Assembly (NCBI GenBank): GCA_013180625.2
Contig: SNVD02005071.1
Location: 156,410 to 220,409 of the forward strand
Direction: 5' to 3'
Length of the DNA: 64,000 bases
From: Boswellia sacra
Taxonomy: Eukaryota > Streptophyta > Magnoliopsida > Sapindales > Burseraceae
The translations under genes were made by a program, and so were the position numbers. Under the pieces are notes generated by a model. The model searched no databases, was not told the DNA's origin, and worked only from the letters and a program-made list of their open reading frames with translations. Below are positions 45,236 to 57,341 of the stretch, in pieces. Position 1 is the first letter of the stretch, and each line of letters opens with the position of its first letter.

Positions 45236-47442
45236 TGTGTATATATACATATTGAATAGTTAGTACGCTCACTATTAAAAATTTAAATAATTCAATTTTT
45301 ATTTGATTAATATTTAAATTTCAATATAATCAATGCAATTAAGTTAATCAATATTTTATGTAGTATAAATATGATTAAAACAAAAAAAATTAATGAGCTA
45401 GAGCTAACAATTTTGAATCCCATGATACACTATGTCATCTTTCACCTTATTGGTTGATTGAGGCGAATCAACGACCGGCAATCGAAAATAATCTTTCTAT
45501 AAATTTTTGTCATGACCGCATTAAGGCATTGCGATCTTGGGTTATGATTTTCTAGAAGTCTAAGTGTGTGATGGAAAGTTCGAGAAATTTGAACACACTG
45601 TCATTTTCGAAAAGTTGGAGTAGCTTTAAAATTTGCCCTTTTTAAATAACTTGTAATAGAATGTTCTACTTTTATTTATTAGCCTCAATTTAGCACAACT
45701 GATTTTTAACATAATCAAAGTGAAAAAAAAAAAACGAACAAATGTTTGCTTACTATAATATTAAAATCGGAACTAATAATTATTAGATTTATTGTTGGAA
45801 GTCTTTTGTTATATTTACTAGATCTTTGAATGTATACAAATATTTTAATATTATATTAATAATATTTATATAATATAAATTTTATAATATAACGTAATAA
45901 TTTAAATGATAAAATTTAATTAATAACGTAATATATTTTATTTTTTTATTTTTAAATAAATTTTTATTACATAAATTATTATATTATATTTTACTTAATA
46001 TATATGACTATTATATTCTAAGACTAGTGATGAAACGTGTCACAAGGTTGCATATAAAATTATTACTGGGGCCTCGATGCAACAAAATTGATTATGACAT
46101 TAATTAAAAAATTAAAGTCAATTCAACGCGAATCTTATAATATATTATTGTCTCGTCTCGTGACAACGCACTGAGCTGATGGTGATCGTGAGTTTTTCTT
46201 TATAAAAGTAATCAATCAGTTTGACAAGCGATCGTACATATTTGTCTTTATATTTTAATGATTAATACAGCTAATCTTTAAGTCTTTCGATAATCGTGCT
46301 CTTTGTCCTCTTCTTGCCACTCATATCAGATCTTGACATTTTTACGCGGGGAATAAATACGGTATGTCTGATAAACTGATAAAAAAATTATATACAATTA
46401 CAAATAAAAAAATAAAAATTATAAATAATACTTTTATTTTATTTATTTATAATTTTATATAATCTTTAAAAATAATTTATTGATATATTAGATGTACTGT
46501 AACCATTATTAGTTTATATTGTTTCTTTTTAAACAAACTTTTATATTCATATTATTATAATAATTAAAATTTGTTAATTTTTATCCATGAATTCCGTTAA
46601 TGGTTTCTGTTAAAATTTAAATTAAATGAGGAGTGCCAAAGAGGAACTTCATATGAATCACTATTTTCACTAAAATCAAAACAAGAATAAGAATAACAAG
46701 AAGCATGAGAAACCCAAAAGAACACAGGGAGGAAGAGAGGAAGCAAACCCACTATTTCCCTTGTCTTTGTCTTGGACTTCATAATTTTTTTTTTCACCTT
46801 ACTAGGGTATGTAATTGATTTAGGGGTGACAGTTTATAATAACGAGGCTAAAATTGACTTTTTATACTTCTTCCGGTGAAAATTAGATTAATTTCCTTAA
46901 ATATGACCAAAGAATAAAAATATGCAAACTTTGAAGACTACCAAGTCCACAATGATAGAAACATGAAAATCTGTTTCTAATTGATATTACACAAAACTCT
47001 AAAGATAATTTGTGATATTATGCCTAATAGTTATCATGCAGCGATGAAATTAAACCCACTGTAGTTAATTTTTTAAGCAATCCGGGATCAACATTCTAGA
47101 TTCAAGTTTGGACTTGATTCCGAGATTCCGTAAGACAATCACTTAAAAAACAATTTATATATTTAAATGGCTTTATTTATTTATTTGTTATTAGTTTTTT
47201 TTATGAAAAAAGCGCACTCGGGGCTCCCAAGAATATATATATATATTAGAAAAGTTCGTTTATTGCAACTGAGGACGTTGCAATTGGAATAAAATTAATG
47301 CAAGATGGTTGCACCCGAGCATAAGAGAGTCCTTGAAGTCTACCAATGCTGGAGTTTGCTTGCCCTCTCCTCACCACTCGTGGATCCTGTTTTGGAAGTG
47401 AACCAGTAGATATCTAGCAGCAATAAAATTTAGGAAAAGTTA
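45236..47442. other. AT-rich intergenic DNA, no gene recognised
   Basis: No coding frame with a recognisable domain. A short region at 47285-47400 is less AT-rich and on the minus strand reads as a possible decayed exon, but I cannot name it. (TA)n and A/T runs occur at 45840-46010 and 47235-47248. Confidence 0.35.
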
Positions 47443-47857
47443 TGTTGAAACCTGTGAATTGTACTTTTTTTTCGGTCATCGGCTATAAGTTGAACGTGTA
47501 TCAATCATCTGTTAGAGTTTTATGCAAATATTGTATAGATCATGTGTTATATTCTCTAGGAATAAGTTATTGACTTTGATTTGGTCATCGTTTGATCACT
47601 TCATGTGAGTAATCTTAGGTATTAATTATCCTATTATTTCTCCACAAGTTAGTAGTGATTTAATAGTAAATCGTGGTCCTATATTCATGGATTCACGTTA
47701 TATTTAGTTGATGTAACACCTATATAACGCCTATTTTCAGTTTAAATAAAATCATCCAATCATTCACCTCTGTTATGTACGTCGTAGCAAACTTTTGTTA
47801 AGTTATTCATAACATACGACATCAGAATTCTGCAAATTCGTATCAGAGTGTGTAACA
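47443..47857 (+). repeat. 5' LTR of the second copia element
   Basis: Starts TGTTGAAACC and ends GTGTAACA, 415 bases, immediately before the primer binding site. No second copy is present in the window, so the right end is inferred from the usual TG...CA rule and the primer site. Confidence 0.6.
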
Positions 47858-47858
47858 G

Positions 47859-47870
47859 TGGTATCAGAGC
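47859..47870 (+). promoter_or_regulatory. Primer binding site for initiator tRNA-Met
   Basis: TGGTATCAGAGC, the standard copia primer site, one base after the proposed LTR end and 84 bases before the gag ATG at 47955. Confidence 0.85.
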
Positions 47871-47954
47871 TACGGTTAGCTAACAAGAATCACGTGAGGG
47901 AGCCACAAAAGAGAAAAAGTGAGCTTGAGAGTCACTTTTATTGCAGGAGCAGTC

Positions 47955-50900
47955 ATGGCTTCAGAAAATTATGTACAGCCCACAATTCCTCGCTTTGATG
48001 GTCATTATGATCATTGGAGTATGTTGCTGGAGAACTTCTTCAGGTCTAAGGAGTATTGGCAGGTTGTTGCTACTGGAATTGTTGAACTAGCAGCTGGAGT
48101 TACTCTGACAGATACGCAAAAAGTAGAACTTTAGGGGCAGAGGTTGAAGGATCTTAAGGCAAAAAACTATTTCACTACAACAAATATGGCATAAGGTAGC
48201 ATTCATCCAATGCTACTAAAGGTAAATCGCAGCATTTTCTAACATGCTATGGTAGGCCAAGCAACTAAAAGTCTGAGCATTAATTGCATCTATGGAATGC
48301 TGCAAATATACTTTTAGTGGCCACAATTGAATGCTACAAAACTAGTTATTATAACATTTCTTAAAAGCTATAACACATCATTTTGTAGCAACGATTGAAT
48401 GCTACGAAACTAGTTATTATAGCATTTCTTAAAAGCTATAAAATATTATTTTGTGGCTTTCATTTGAAGCTACAAAGTCAATAAATTGTTTTCATTTTTT
48501 AGTTTTATAGCCTGTTAAAAATGCTACAAAAAAAATAACTGTTATAGCATTAATTTTTGTCTATTTTCAATTTTTACTTGTCATTTCTTCACATGGACAC
48601 CTATTATCAAATAATAATTCTAATCATTCAAGCATATGTAAGAAAACAAGACAGCATAGAAATGAAGGTCTTGATATTTCATTCATAATCAAGACAGTCA
48701 CAATATTCATTACATTATCAAAAATTAAATGTCTTTTATATATATAAAAAAAGGTTACACAACCAACATATATCATTGATCTGGACTCCATCCAACGCTT
48801 TTGACAAAGTATCATCTTCTCCAAATTGATGGCCTGCCCTGCATTCATGAATTCAAGTTAAAAAAGTTATTAGTTGACAAGAAGAAAGGGAAAACAAAAA
48901 TCAAGCAGGAAAAGAAATTAACATTGACTAACACGAAAAATTTAGTAAAGGGACAAACAACTTGTTTCAAAGTGAAGTAAAATACAAGAAAACATTAACC
49001 ATGGCAATGTGCATACATCATTTTTATGAGCTTAAAAATCATAATTGAAACATATAAATATGTACGACATACACAACAACACAATAATAAAACAAACTTC
49101 AAAATTAGGCAACTCCACTGTCTACAAACCCACATAATAGATTCTTGTGTGCACTAACCACTTATAATAATCTGCTGCAGGTGACTTATTCTGTTGCAGT
49201 AAATTATTTCCAGATTTCAAGAGTAAGAAAGAATGAAAAAAGTGGGAAAGGCAGCTGATATGATAATTCATGTGGCAGCTTCACCAGTTTTAGTGGCTTG
49301 CTTTTTGATGCCACAATGTCACATTGGAATTAATCTAACAAGGTTAACCTAACATGTTGATTTCATAAGAGAAAACAAAAAAATATGGTGATAAACTTAT
49401 AATAGAAAAAGTAAATATAAAAATATATAACCTGGCAAGGTCTATTTCAGTCAAGTGGGAAGCATCATTCCAAGCTCCAAAAATGGCTCCACATGTCTGC
49501 TAGTAGACAAATCCAAAATGCAAAAGGCTATTTGAATCCTGCATATTTATACTGCATATTTGGTGCCCAACAATTATAGTCTACACATTGAGCCTAGCAC
49601 CCACTCAATTATCAAATTATTAATTGTAATTAAAATTTTTTCAACAAAAAAAGACCCTTAAATTAACCCTCTTACTCTTTTAAATTTTGATCAACTGCAA
49701 CCTCACGCCTCAGTCCTCACCCTCATGGTTCACAGCCTCACCTGCACACATCATCGATTCATGCACATCTAGCATCCAGCGATTCTTCTTTGCAAGGGAC
49801 GTCGCACCATCGATTCCCAGCTTCAACTGCACCTAGCATGCACGTCCTTTAACAGCAACACCCCATTTCAAGCAACCACAATCTCATTGGGCATTGTTTA
49901 GGATTCTTGGTTTAACTTAACTTTACTCATCTACTTGGCTAAATTGAGAATGGATCCATACTTGGAAGTTGGAATTGGCTTATATTGATATTTGAGCAAA
50001 AGAATAAGGATTTAAAAAAAAATCAAAAGAAAAAGAAATCTAAAACAAACCATCAAGAAGCAGAGTTAGCGGACTAGGAGGCTTGAATTTGGGGTCATGT
50101 GGAGTCAAACGCACCAAGATACCATCAAGCTAAGCCTGGTAATTAACTATAAGTGGGAAATACATTAAACAATATCATCTCTCTCCATAATAAACAAGAG
50201 TCAGTATAGCGATGTCAACAAACATCAACACTCACAAAAATCTAGTTCACTAATTCAATACTGTACACATTCCATTGGCTGATTTTTAACAATTTGATGG
50301 CTGTCCCAATTCTTACAAAAATATGCAAATTCAATAAAGGCACATAAAAATGCTTAATTAAAAATATCATATCAAACTAAGACCTTAAAGTTTTGGAAAA
50401 CAGCTTGGTTTTACACATTCTTGAACACTGTCCAACATGCTATTAAACTGAACAGTTAATTTTCAAAAATCATAACATTTTCCACAGAGCCTATAAAATC
50501 ATGGAACTCTCCAGTATCAAAGGACACATATTGAAGAACCATCTGGCCAAAAATCATGATTTTTCATGACATATAAGTCAGTCAAAATCAGTTTGCTTTA
50601 CAGCCCCTATTATGAGAACAGGGGATTTGAGATCTGCAGTTAAGAATTTGAAAATCATCATAAATCGCGCAGATCCCGATTTTAAGTAAAACCACTTCTA
50701 TTTGAAATATTTTTTAGTGTAGAACATGATATAAAAATCAGTTTAACAATATGCTTTGTCAAACTAATCGTTTTTTTGTTCAAACACAGACATATACGAG
50801 GAAATTTTAGATTTAGATCTGGATAGAAGACTTCAAAAATTCATCAAAAACTGGATACTCTGAGTTGTCAAGTGAAACAAAATTATAGTTCAGATTTAGG

Positions 50901-53900
50901 AAGTCTAGTTAATATAAAAAAATTTCAAGGTAAAAAAAAAAGAAAAAACTCTAAAATTTATGTAGATTTTCGTAATACAAGCTAGAATTTTAGAACACTT
51001 CACCATTTTAAGGTTTAAGCATATCCATCACATACATTAACATCTACCCAACCATATAACTCTCAATCATACATGAAATCTATGATTCTTAGGAAATTAA
51101 GAGCACGAAATGTAGAGTTAATAAAGTACATGCAGAAACCGATTACCTAGTTACAAAGGAATGCGATCCAGACAGATGAGAATGAAAACCCTCTCTTTCA
51201 TCATCTCTCCTAATCGCCAAAGCTTCTCCCATTCCCCTTCACCTTCTCTTTTCATCATCTCCTCAAAACCTTCCTCATGCTTAACAAAATAATCCCCAAA
51301 GCCTCCACCAATAAAGTCTGCAAGTTAAGCGAAGGATTCTTCAATTGATGAGAACGAAGCCATAGACGAAAATTTTAAAGAATATAAAACAACAAATTGG
51401 CCAAGTTTCTGCATAGATCTATCATTTGATAAGAATCAATTTCAATTAAATCAAGAACCCTAAAGAGAGAGCATGATGTTCTGCTTGATGACTAGCCGTA
51501 GGAAGCATTCACCAAGGGAAGATGCTGCAGAGCCGTTCTTGAGTGATTCAATCCCTGCTTGTTGCTTGGCAACTCATTCTTTTGCTTGTTCATGAGGACT
51601 GAGAGAATGAAGAGGAAGATGACGACGTGGACATGGAAGCTGAAGAAAATGAAGATGATGGCTGGCTGGATGGTGACGATGAAGATGGTGAAAGATAGAG
51701 TGGAAGAGTGACCTAGGGTTAGAAAATGGATGAGTTGTTTCTTTGGCGTGTAATGAAGAGAAAAAAGGATTAGAAAAATGCAAAAGGCAAAGGCAATAAA
51801 AAATAAACAAAAAAAAGAAATATTGCACTTGAAAATTGAAATGGGTTATGTGGGGGGAAAGTTAAATTTTATTGAAGGGGGGAAATAAAAAATAATCCCG
51901 CTAGCTTTTGAAAAGCATTTAGTGAGTTTTTGTAGCATTCTTAAGATGCTATAAATTTGAGGTCAGTGGTAACATTCACACAATGCTATGTTTATTAAAA
52001 AAAAATCATTTAAAAATAAAATGTTATCTTTTAGAATCATATAGTAGCATTTCATTACAAATGCAACAAAAAAGGTTACATTTGGTAGCTTTTGTTCAAA
52101 CATGCTACAAACCAATGCTAGCTTATGTCATTTTTGTTGTAGTGTTTGTTCCAAGCTATTGATCGCTCTATCTTGGAAACAATCCTTAACAAGGACACTT
52201 CTAAGCAAATTTGGGACTCCATGAAGAAGAAGTTTCAAGGGACAGCAAGGGCGAAGAGGGTACATCTTCAAGCGCTTCGTGCTAAGTTTGAAGCTCTACG
52301 AATGAAGGCAGATGAATCAACTACATATTACATCTCGAGGACGATGATAATCACAAATAAGCGATGCATCAATGGAGAAAAGCTTGATGATGTTACCATC
52401 ATTGAGAAGATTCTTCGTTCTCTCACATCCAAATTTAATTATGTTGTTTGTGTGATTGAAAAATCAAAAGATATTGACACATTATCAATAGATGAGTTGC
52501 AGAGCTCATTGTTGGTGCATGAGCTAAAAATTGTTCAACAAGACAAGGAGGAACAAGCCTTGCAAGCAGCACAAATTCCAAAGGACGTGGCAACAAGAGT
52601 TGGAAAGGCAAGAATGAGCGCCAAAAATCAGAGGAGAAAGCCGCTGATTCCCAGGGAGAAGGGAGAGGCCGTGATGGACAACATTTGTCAAGACAAAAAT
52701 CAAGGTTTGGAGAAAAGTCAAATGTTGAATGTTATCGTTGTCATAGGTATGGTCACATTAGTACTGAGTGCCGTACAAATTTGAATAAAAATTGTGGTAA
52801 GAAGTCCAACGTTGCAGAAAAGGAAGAAGATGAAATTTCCCTTCTTATGGTATGTCAAACTAAAGAAGAGTTTCAAAGAAATTTATGGTATTTAGATACT
52901 GGGGTCAGTAATCACATGTGTAGTGACAAAAATCTGTTTAGTTATTTGGATGAATCCTTCAAAAATTCTATTAAGTTTGGTGATGACTCAACAATTTTAG
53001 TTATTGGAAAAGGGAGGATTTCTATCCAAGCCAAGGGAAATTCTCATTCAGTCTCTAATGTTTTGTATGTTCCAGAGTTGAAAACTAATCTTCTTAGTGT
53101 TAGACAGCTTCAAGACAAGGGACATGAGATTTCTATCAAGAATGAAGTCTATTGTATCCAAGATAACAGAATGGGTTTGATAGCCCAAGTGAAAATGACA
53201 GCAAACTGGATGTTTCCACTATATCTCCATCACATCAATAACTCATGTCTTGCTATAAAAATCAGAAGAAACAGCATGGTTATGGCATTACCGCTATGGT
53301 CATCTCAATTTTGGTGGGTTACAACCTTGCAACAAAAAATATAGTGGTAGGACTTCCAAAATTTGAATCTCCTTCAAAGATTTGTGAAGATAGTGTTGTT
53401 AGCAAACAACATAGAGATGTTTTTCCAAAAGGGAAGGCTTGGAGAGCAAGGAGAGTGCTTGAACTAGTGCATTCATATTTGTGTGGACTGATAAAACTAC
53501 TTTCCAATGGAGGTAAATAGTATTTTATATCCTTCATTGATGATTTTAGCCGAAAAACCTAGGTATATTTTTTGCATAAAAAGTCAGAAGCTTTAGCAAC
53601 TTTTCAAAGGTTTAGAGCACTAGTTGAGAAGGAAGTTGCTTGTCCAATTAAAGTATTGCGCATTGACCATGGTAGAGAGTATAACTCACAAGCATTTGGA
53701 GATTTTTATGACAAGCATGGAATTAGAAGGCAGTTGACAGCAGCCTATTCACCTCAACAAAATGGAGTTTGTGAGAGAAAGAATCGCACGATTCTTAATA
53801 TGGTCTGAAGTCTTTTACTACGGAGCAATCTTTCCTAGAGCTTCTGGCCTGAAGCAATTAATTGAAGTGTTCATATTTTGAATAGGTGTCCTACACAACC

Positions 53901-54626
53901 TCTTGAAAATATAATTCTAGAAGAAGCATGGAATGGGCGTAAACCTATTGTTGATCATTTTCGGGTGTTTGGGTGTATTTCATATGCTCATGTTCCAGAT
54001 GAGAAAAGAAAGAAATTAGATGACAAAGGCGAAAAATGTATTTTCTTGGTGTTAGTGATTGTTCAAAGGCTTACAAGTTGTACAATCCTATTACTAAGAA
54101 AATTATCATTAGCCGTGATGTTGTTTTCGATGAGGAGAAAACTTGCTTATGGAGTAACAATACATCTGGACAAAAAATTTCAGCAGATTTTAATGGTGAA
54201 AATGAAGAAATACAGCAACACCAAACCGCAACATCGTTACCAGCAGTAGAACCAGTTTCAGTACCTTTTCTTACGCCGTAAGCGACAGAACCTGTTACAT
54301 CAGTCGTAACAGAAACATCTACAGAAGCTATCACTCCAGAAAACTCTCGTTCTCAACGAGTTAGAAGAAGGCTAGCATGGATGTCAGATTATCAAGTACT
54401 AGGATTTGATAATGAGGATCTGCTTACATATTTTGTCCTATTTTCAGATTGTGATCCTACAATGTTTGAAGTAGCTATCAAAGAGCAAAAATGGCAAAAG
54501 CCATTGGGAGAAACAATACGTGGGAATTGACTGAACTTCCAAAAGGGCAGAAAACAATTGGTGTGAAGTGGGTTTACAAGACAAAGATGAAGGAAAATGG
54601 TGAAGTTGACAAATACAAGGCACGCG
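47955..54626 (+). pseudogene. copia gag-pol remnant (second element)
   Basis: Gag opens at ATG 47955 (ASENYVQPTIPRFDGHYDHW), has a stop at 48132, and is split by the CACTA element. It resumes in frame at 52145 (FQAIDRSILETILNKD). A zinc knuckle CYRCHRYGHISTEC lies near 52730, the protease LDTG near 52890, and the integrase region includes FIDDFSR (about 53530), DHGREY (about 53662) and YSPQQNGVCERKNRTI (about 53745). The end is GVKWVYKTKM near 54560. Several stops and frame changes make it dead. Active copia polyproteins run to about 1300 residues; the polymerase half is missing here. Confidence 0.8.
48173..52144. mobile_element. Non-autonomous CACTA-type element nested in copia gag
   Basis: Ends CACTACAACAAATATGGCAT and, inverted, CACTACAACAAAAATGACAT, flanked by TTT on both sides (48170-48172 and 52145-52147). 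Excision would restore the gag text AKNYLFQAIDR. Subterminal regions are dense in direct and inverted tagcatt/aatgcta motifs (48200-48540 and 51900-52130), typical transposase-binding context for this superfamily. The interior has no transposase. It includes a patch at 51190-51830 that may be captured host sequence with a short acidic frame, which I cannot identify. Confidence 0.85.
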
Positions 54627-54666
54627 AATCACTGTTTAAGTTGCTATCAAATTAAACAATGATTCG
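54625..54666. repeat. 15-bp inverted repeat at the copia / DUF1985 junction
   Basis: CGAATCACTGTTTAA (54625-54639) is followed 12 bases later by TTAAACAATGATTCG (54652-54666), its inverted copy with one mismatch. The left arm equals the inverse of 5498-5512 in the first DUF1985 copy exactly. The right arm is the start of DUF1985-like DNA. This suggests inverted templated filler at a break-repair junction. Confidence 0.65.
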
Positions 54667-56880
54667 CTGTGATCAATAACAGAAAAAATAATCAGTGGAA
54701 CCTGACATACTCGCCTCCTAACTAAAGTGGGACATCGCGTTTGACGATGTCCCACTTTAACAACCGCGGTATCCTCTCCGCAAACACTCCGTCCGCTCAC
54801 CCATATGTCGCGCCAATGTACGGTATAGTCTCGTACAACCAAACCTTAATAACATAAGGGTTTTTTTAGTGACAATAGGTATTTAAAAATGTAATTCAAA
54901 GAAACTAATAAACGCATCCAACATTTGTTTTTCAGTATATATCTGAATAGCGTAGGGGCACCCTTCTAAGTTATATGTCTTCGAATGCTTCCCTTTCCCC
55001 ATCGTCTTCTTCTTCGCTTCAGTTCGCTTCTTATACCTTTCCAACCTCCCATCCAAAGCTTTTTTCATCCCTTTAAGTATCTTATCATAAAACACCAAAC
55101 CTCATGGATAATTGTTAAAACTATCCAAAGTGTTGACAAAATTTAACTACTTACGAGAGACATATCGGTGTCGATCATGTCCTATAAAAAATCGCTCGAG
55201 CATGTAATACAAGGCCAACTTTACAACATCCTTGTCTGTCATAGCTGACATATTTAATGCCGAAGTCTCGGATAAAAAAGCATGAGCTCCATGTCCTTGC
55301 CCCCAAAGTATGTATCCAACAAATGCCACGGATTCAAGACATTCGATATTGTTGGCACGGGGGTAGCAAATCTCAAACTGGTCACCAAACTAAACTCGTG
55401 AGCAGAAAAACAAATCAGTCTTCCTGGAAAGAAGAAAAAAACAAACATAAGACGCCAATAATGGTTAAAAAAAACTACAACCATCAAATGCTAAGAAATT
55501 AAATTATTTAACTACATTGTACTTCAAACACCATAATTTTACCTTTAATAAGGAACTACATCTCTTCATCGTAACCCACTCAAGCACATTGTGCATCAAC
55601 TGAGATAGAAAGGACAACTCCTGAATGTTTAAGAGAAACCCAAAACATGTATTATGAAACATGTTTTGTTGCCTCTCATTCAAGTTCGCATGAATCCATT
55701 CTATACAATCCAAACTTGCTAAGTTTGTGATAATCGCATGGTAGTGTTCACCATACGGAGTCTTCAGAGTGAAGGAGAGTCCAAATTTATTTGCCATTTG
55801 CTTCAACCTGCTAAAAAAAAAGTACATTATAGTTAAATATGATGAAAAAAGGCCAAAAATAAGGCTAAAACAGGCAATCTGTCAAAAGGCTTGACACAAC
55901 TCGATGGAACACGACCCGCTCGATAGAGCTCAAATAAAGAAACCGACACTTGATGAAATCCATCGAGTGTCCGATGAAACTTTTGTCAGATTCCTAGAAA
56001 CGACATACGCTAGGTCGGACATCCGACAATACGACTGTGTCAGATGTCTACCTAGTCGAGTGTCGGATTCTGAATCCAACATTGTATACTCTTTGGTTGA
56101 TGTATCTGACACTCGACGCAAGTGTTTTCACTTTCATCAATTGTCGGTTTACATGGAACCGACACTTGATGAAAATGAAAATAGATTCCTCGAATACATG
56201 CGTCAAGTCCTGTCAGATGCTTCAACCGATACTCGTCATCAGGGCATTTAACATAAAACCAACACTCGACATACCCAATTACAACGATGTCGAGTGTTAG
56301 AGACATGATTTTGATACATCGAGATGTTGGTTTACACGAAAGAGACACTCAATGTATTCAAAAATGCCTTGATGGCGAGTGTCGGTTCATGTATACGACA
56401 GGACTCGACACGTTATGTCGAATGTCGAGCGAAGACCGACACTCGCCATTGTCTTTGCTGTGACCAAACGCGTCAGTTTTCACCATTTTTACACACATCA
56501 AATTACAAAATCAACCAAATAACACTTCATTTAGCCCCACAAACACAAAATAAGTACAAAATACGATCAGAAACTCAAATCCCAAATTCAAAATCCCTAA
56601 ATCTAGCCCAAATCTCAAATTAATTCAAATATGTAAATTTCCTATATACATCTCTATTCCTTCGGGTTATGCCTAATGTAAACGTTATTTTCATTCTTCA
56701 TAAGGTAAATATCAATTCAAACGATCAAGACAAACCAGCAAAAAATTAAGAAAACAAAAAAATCGACATCATAACTTACCCGAACAGAATGCTCTTTGCT
56801 TCTCTCCTTATTCTTCTTGCTTCTATCCTCAAAGGATGGTCGTTCCTCATTCCTCTTGCTGCGTTTCAGACGGCGTTAAG
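54652..56880 (-). pseudogene. Second DUF1985 gene fragment (no protease part)
   Basis: Parallels 5497-6687 in the same orientation. Read on -: a first-exon remnant up to 56780 with a basic stretch (KRSKRNEERPSFEDRSKKNK) and donor CGG|GTAAGT; an intron of about 970 bases; then acceptor TTTAGCAG before 55813 and the DUF1985 text LPCFGFLL-like (NTCFGFLLNIQELSFLSQLM), YYMLERFF, FYDKILKGMKKALDGRLERY and YNLEGCPYAIQIY. It stops at the copia junction near 54652, so the linker and Ulp1 domain are missing. Several frame changes separate the pieces. It keeps the 5' part that the copy at 1-6950 has lost. Confidence 0.7.
55830..56480. repeat. Intron-borne array of TCGAGTGTCGGATGC-type motifs (copy 2)
   Basis: Within the intron bounded by GTAAGT (56779) and TTTAGCAG (55814) the + strand carries many short direct and inverted variants of gtgtcggat, cgacactcga, tcagacactcg and accgacactcg. 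It starts with the same tagttaaatatgatg lead-in as the first DUF1985 copy. The motifs are irregularly spaced, 20-60 bases apart. Confidence 0.65.
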
Positions 56881-57341
56881 GGGTATTCAAAGCTCGACAA
56901 CAACAGATGGCTATGGAAATATGAAGAGGTAAGTAGAAAGAAGAGGGAAATGAAGAGTTTATGAATAAATTGAATTTCAAAAGGCATTTTAGTTATTTCA
57001 CGAAGAAAGTGTCATGCAATCAAAATTTATCAGAATGTGTCTATATTTCATTTCAAACCCCTAATTTTGTCTATTTTTTCAATTTTTCCCTTTTTGTCTC
57101 TTTCTCTATATATATAATGATACTGAACAGTCATTTATTAAAAGTTGAGCTGTTAAGTTGATTTAATTTTCAATTAGATGACTTAATATTATGCTGGAGT
57201 CTCCAAACATGAAGTTTTGTTGACAATAAAAACTATCAGAGTTTTATGAAATTAAAAATGCGTTTAAATTTTTTTTAAATTTATTTTCACTTAAGTTAAT
57301 TTTCGCATTAAAAACAAAGTGAAATTGGAAGTTTTAAATAT
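56881..57341. other. Presumed terminal region of the second Mutator-like fragment
   Basis: AT-rich sequence beyond the first DUF1985 exon. aaaggcattttagttatttcac (56981-57001, shown in part) resembles the style of Mutator terminal repeats, but no partner was found in the window. No gene. Confidence 0.3.

Larger units (their letters stand above)
47443..54626 (+). mobile_element. Second Ty1/copia element, 3'-truncated and joined to a DUF1985 gene fragment
   Basis: A 5' LTR (47443-47857), a good primer binding site, and gag-pol up to the beginning of reverse transcriptase (GVKWVYKTKMKENGEVDKYKA). The sequence then stops abruptly at about 54626, where DUF1985-gene DNA begins. Reverse transcriptase core, RNase H and the 3' LTR are absent. 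A CACTA-type element (48173-52144) interrupts gag. Confidence 0.8.

Noticed and set aside
51574..51828. Minus-strand 84-codon frame in the second CACTA element
   Set aside because: His/Pro/Phe-rich low-complexity translation of a purine-rich tract; no family match. The region may be captured sequence, but this frame is not supported.
55870..56480. Short repeated motifs that might suggest a CRISPR-like or satellite array
   Set aside because: Motifs are irregular in spacing and orientation and the context is a plant transposon-gene intron; there are no uniform repeats and spacers.
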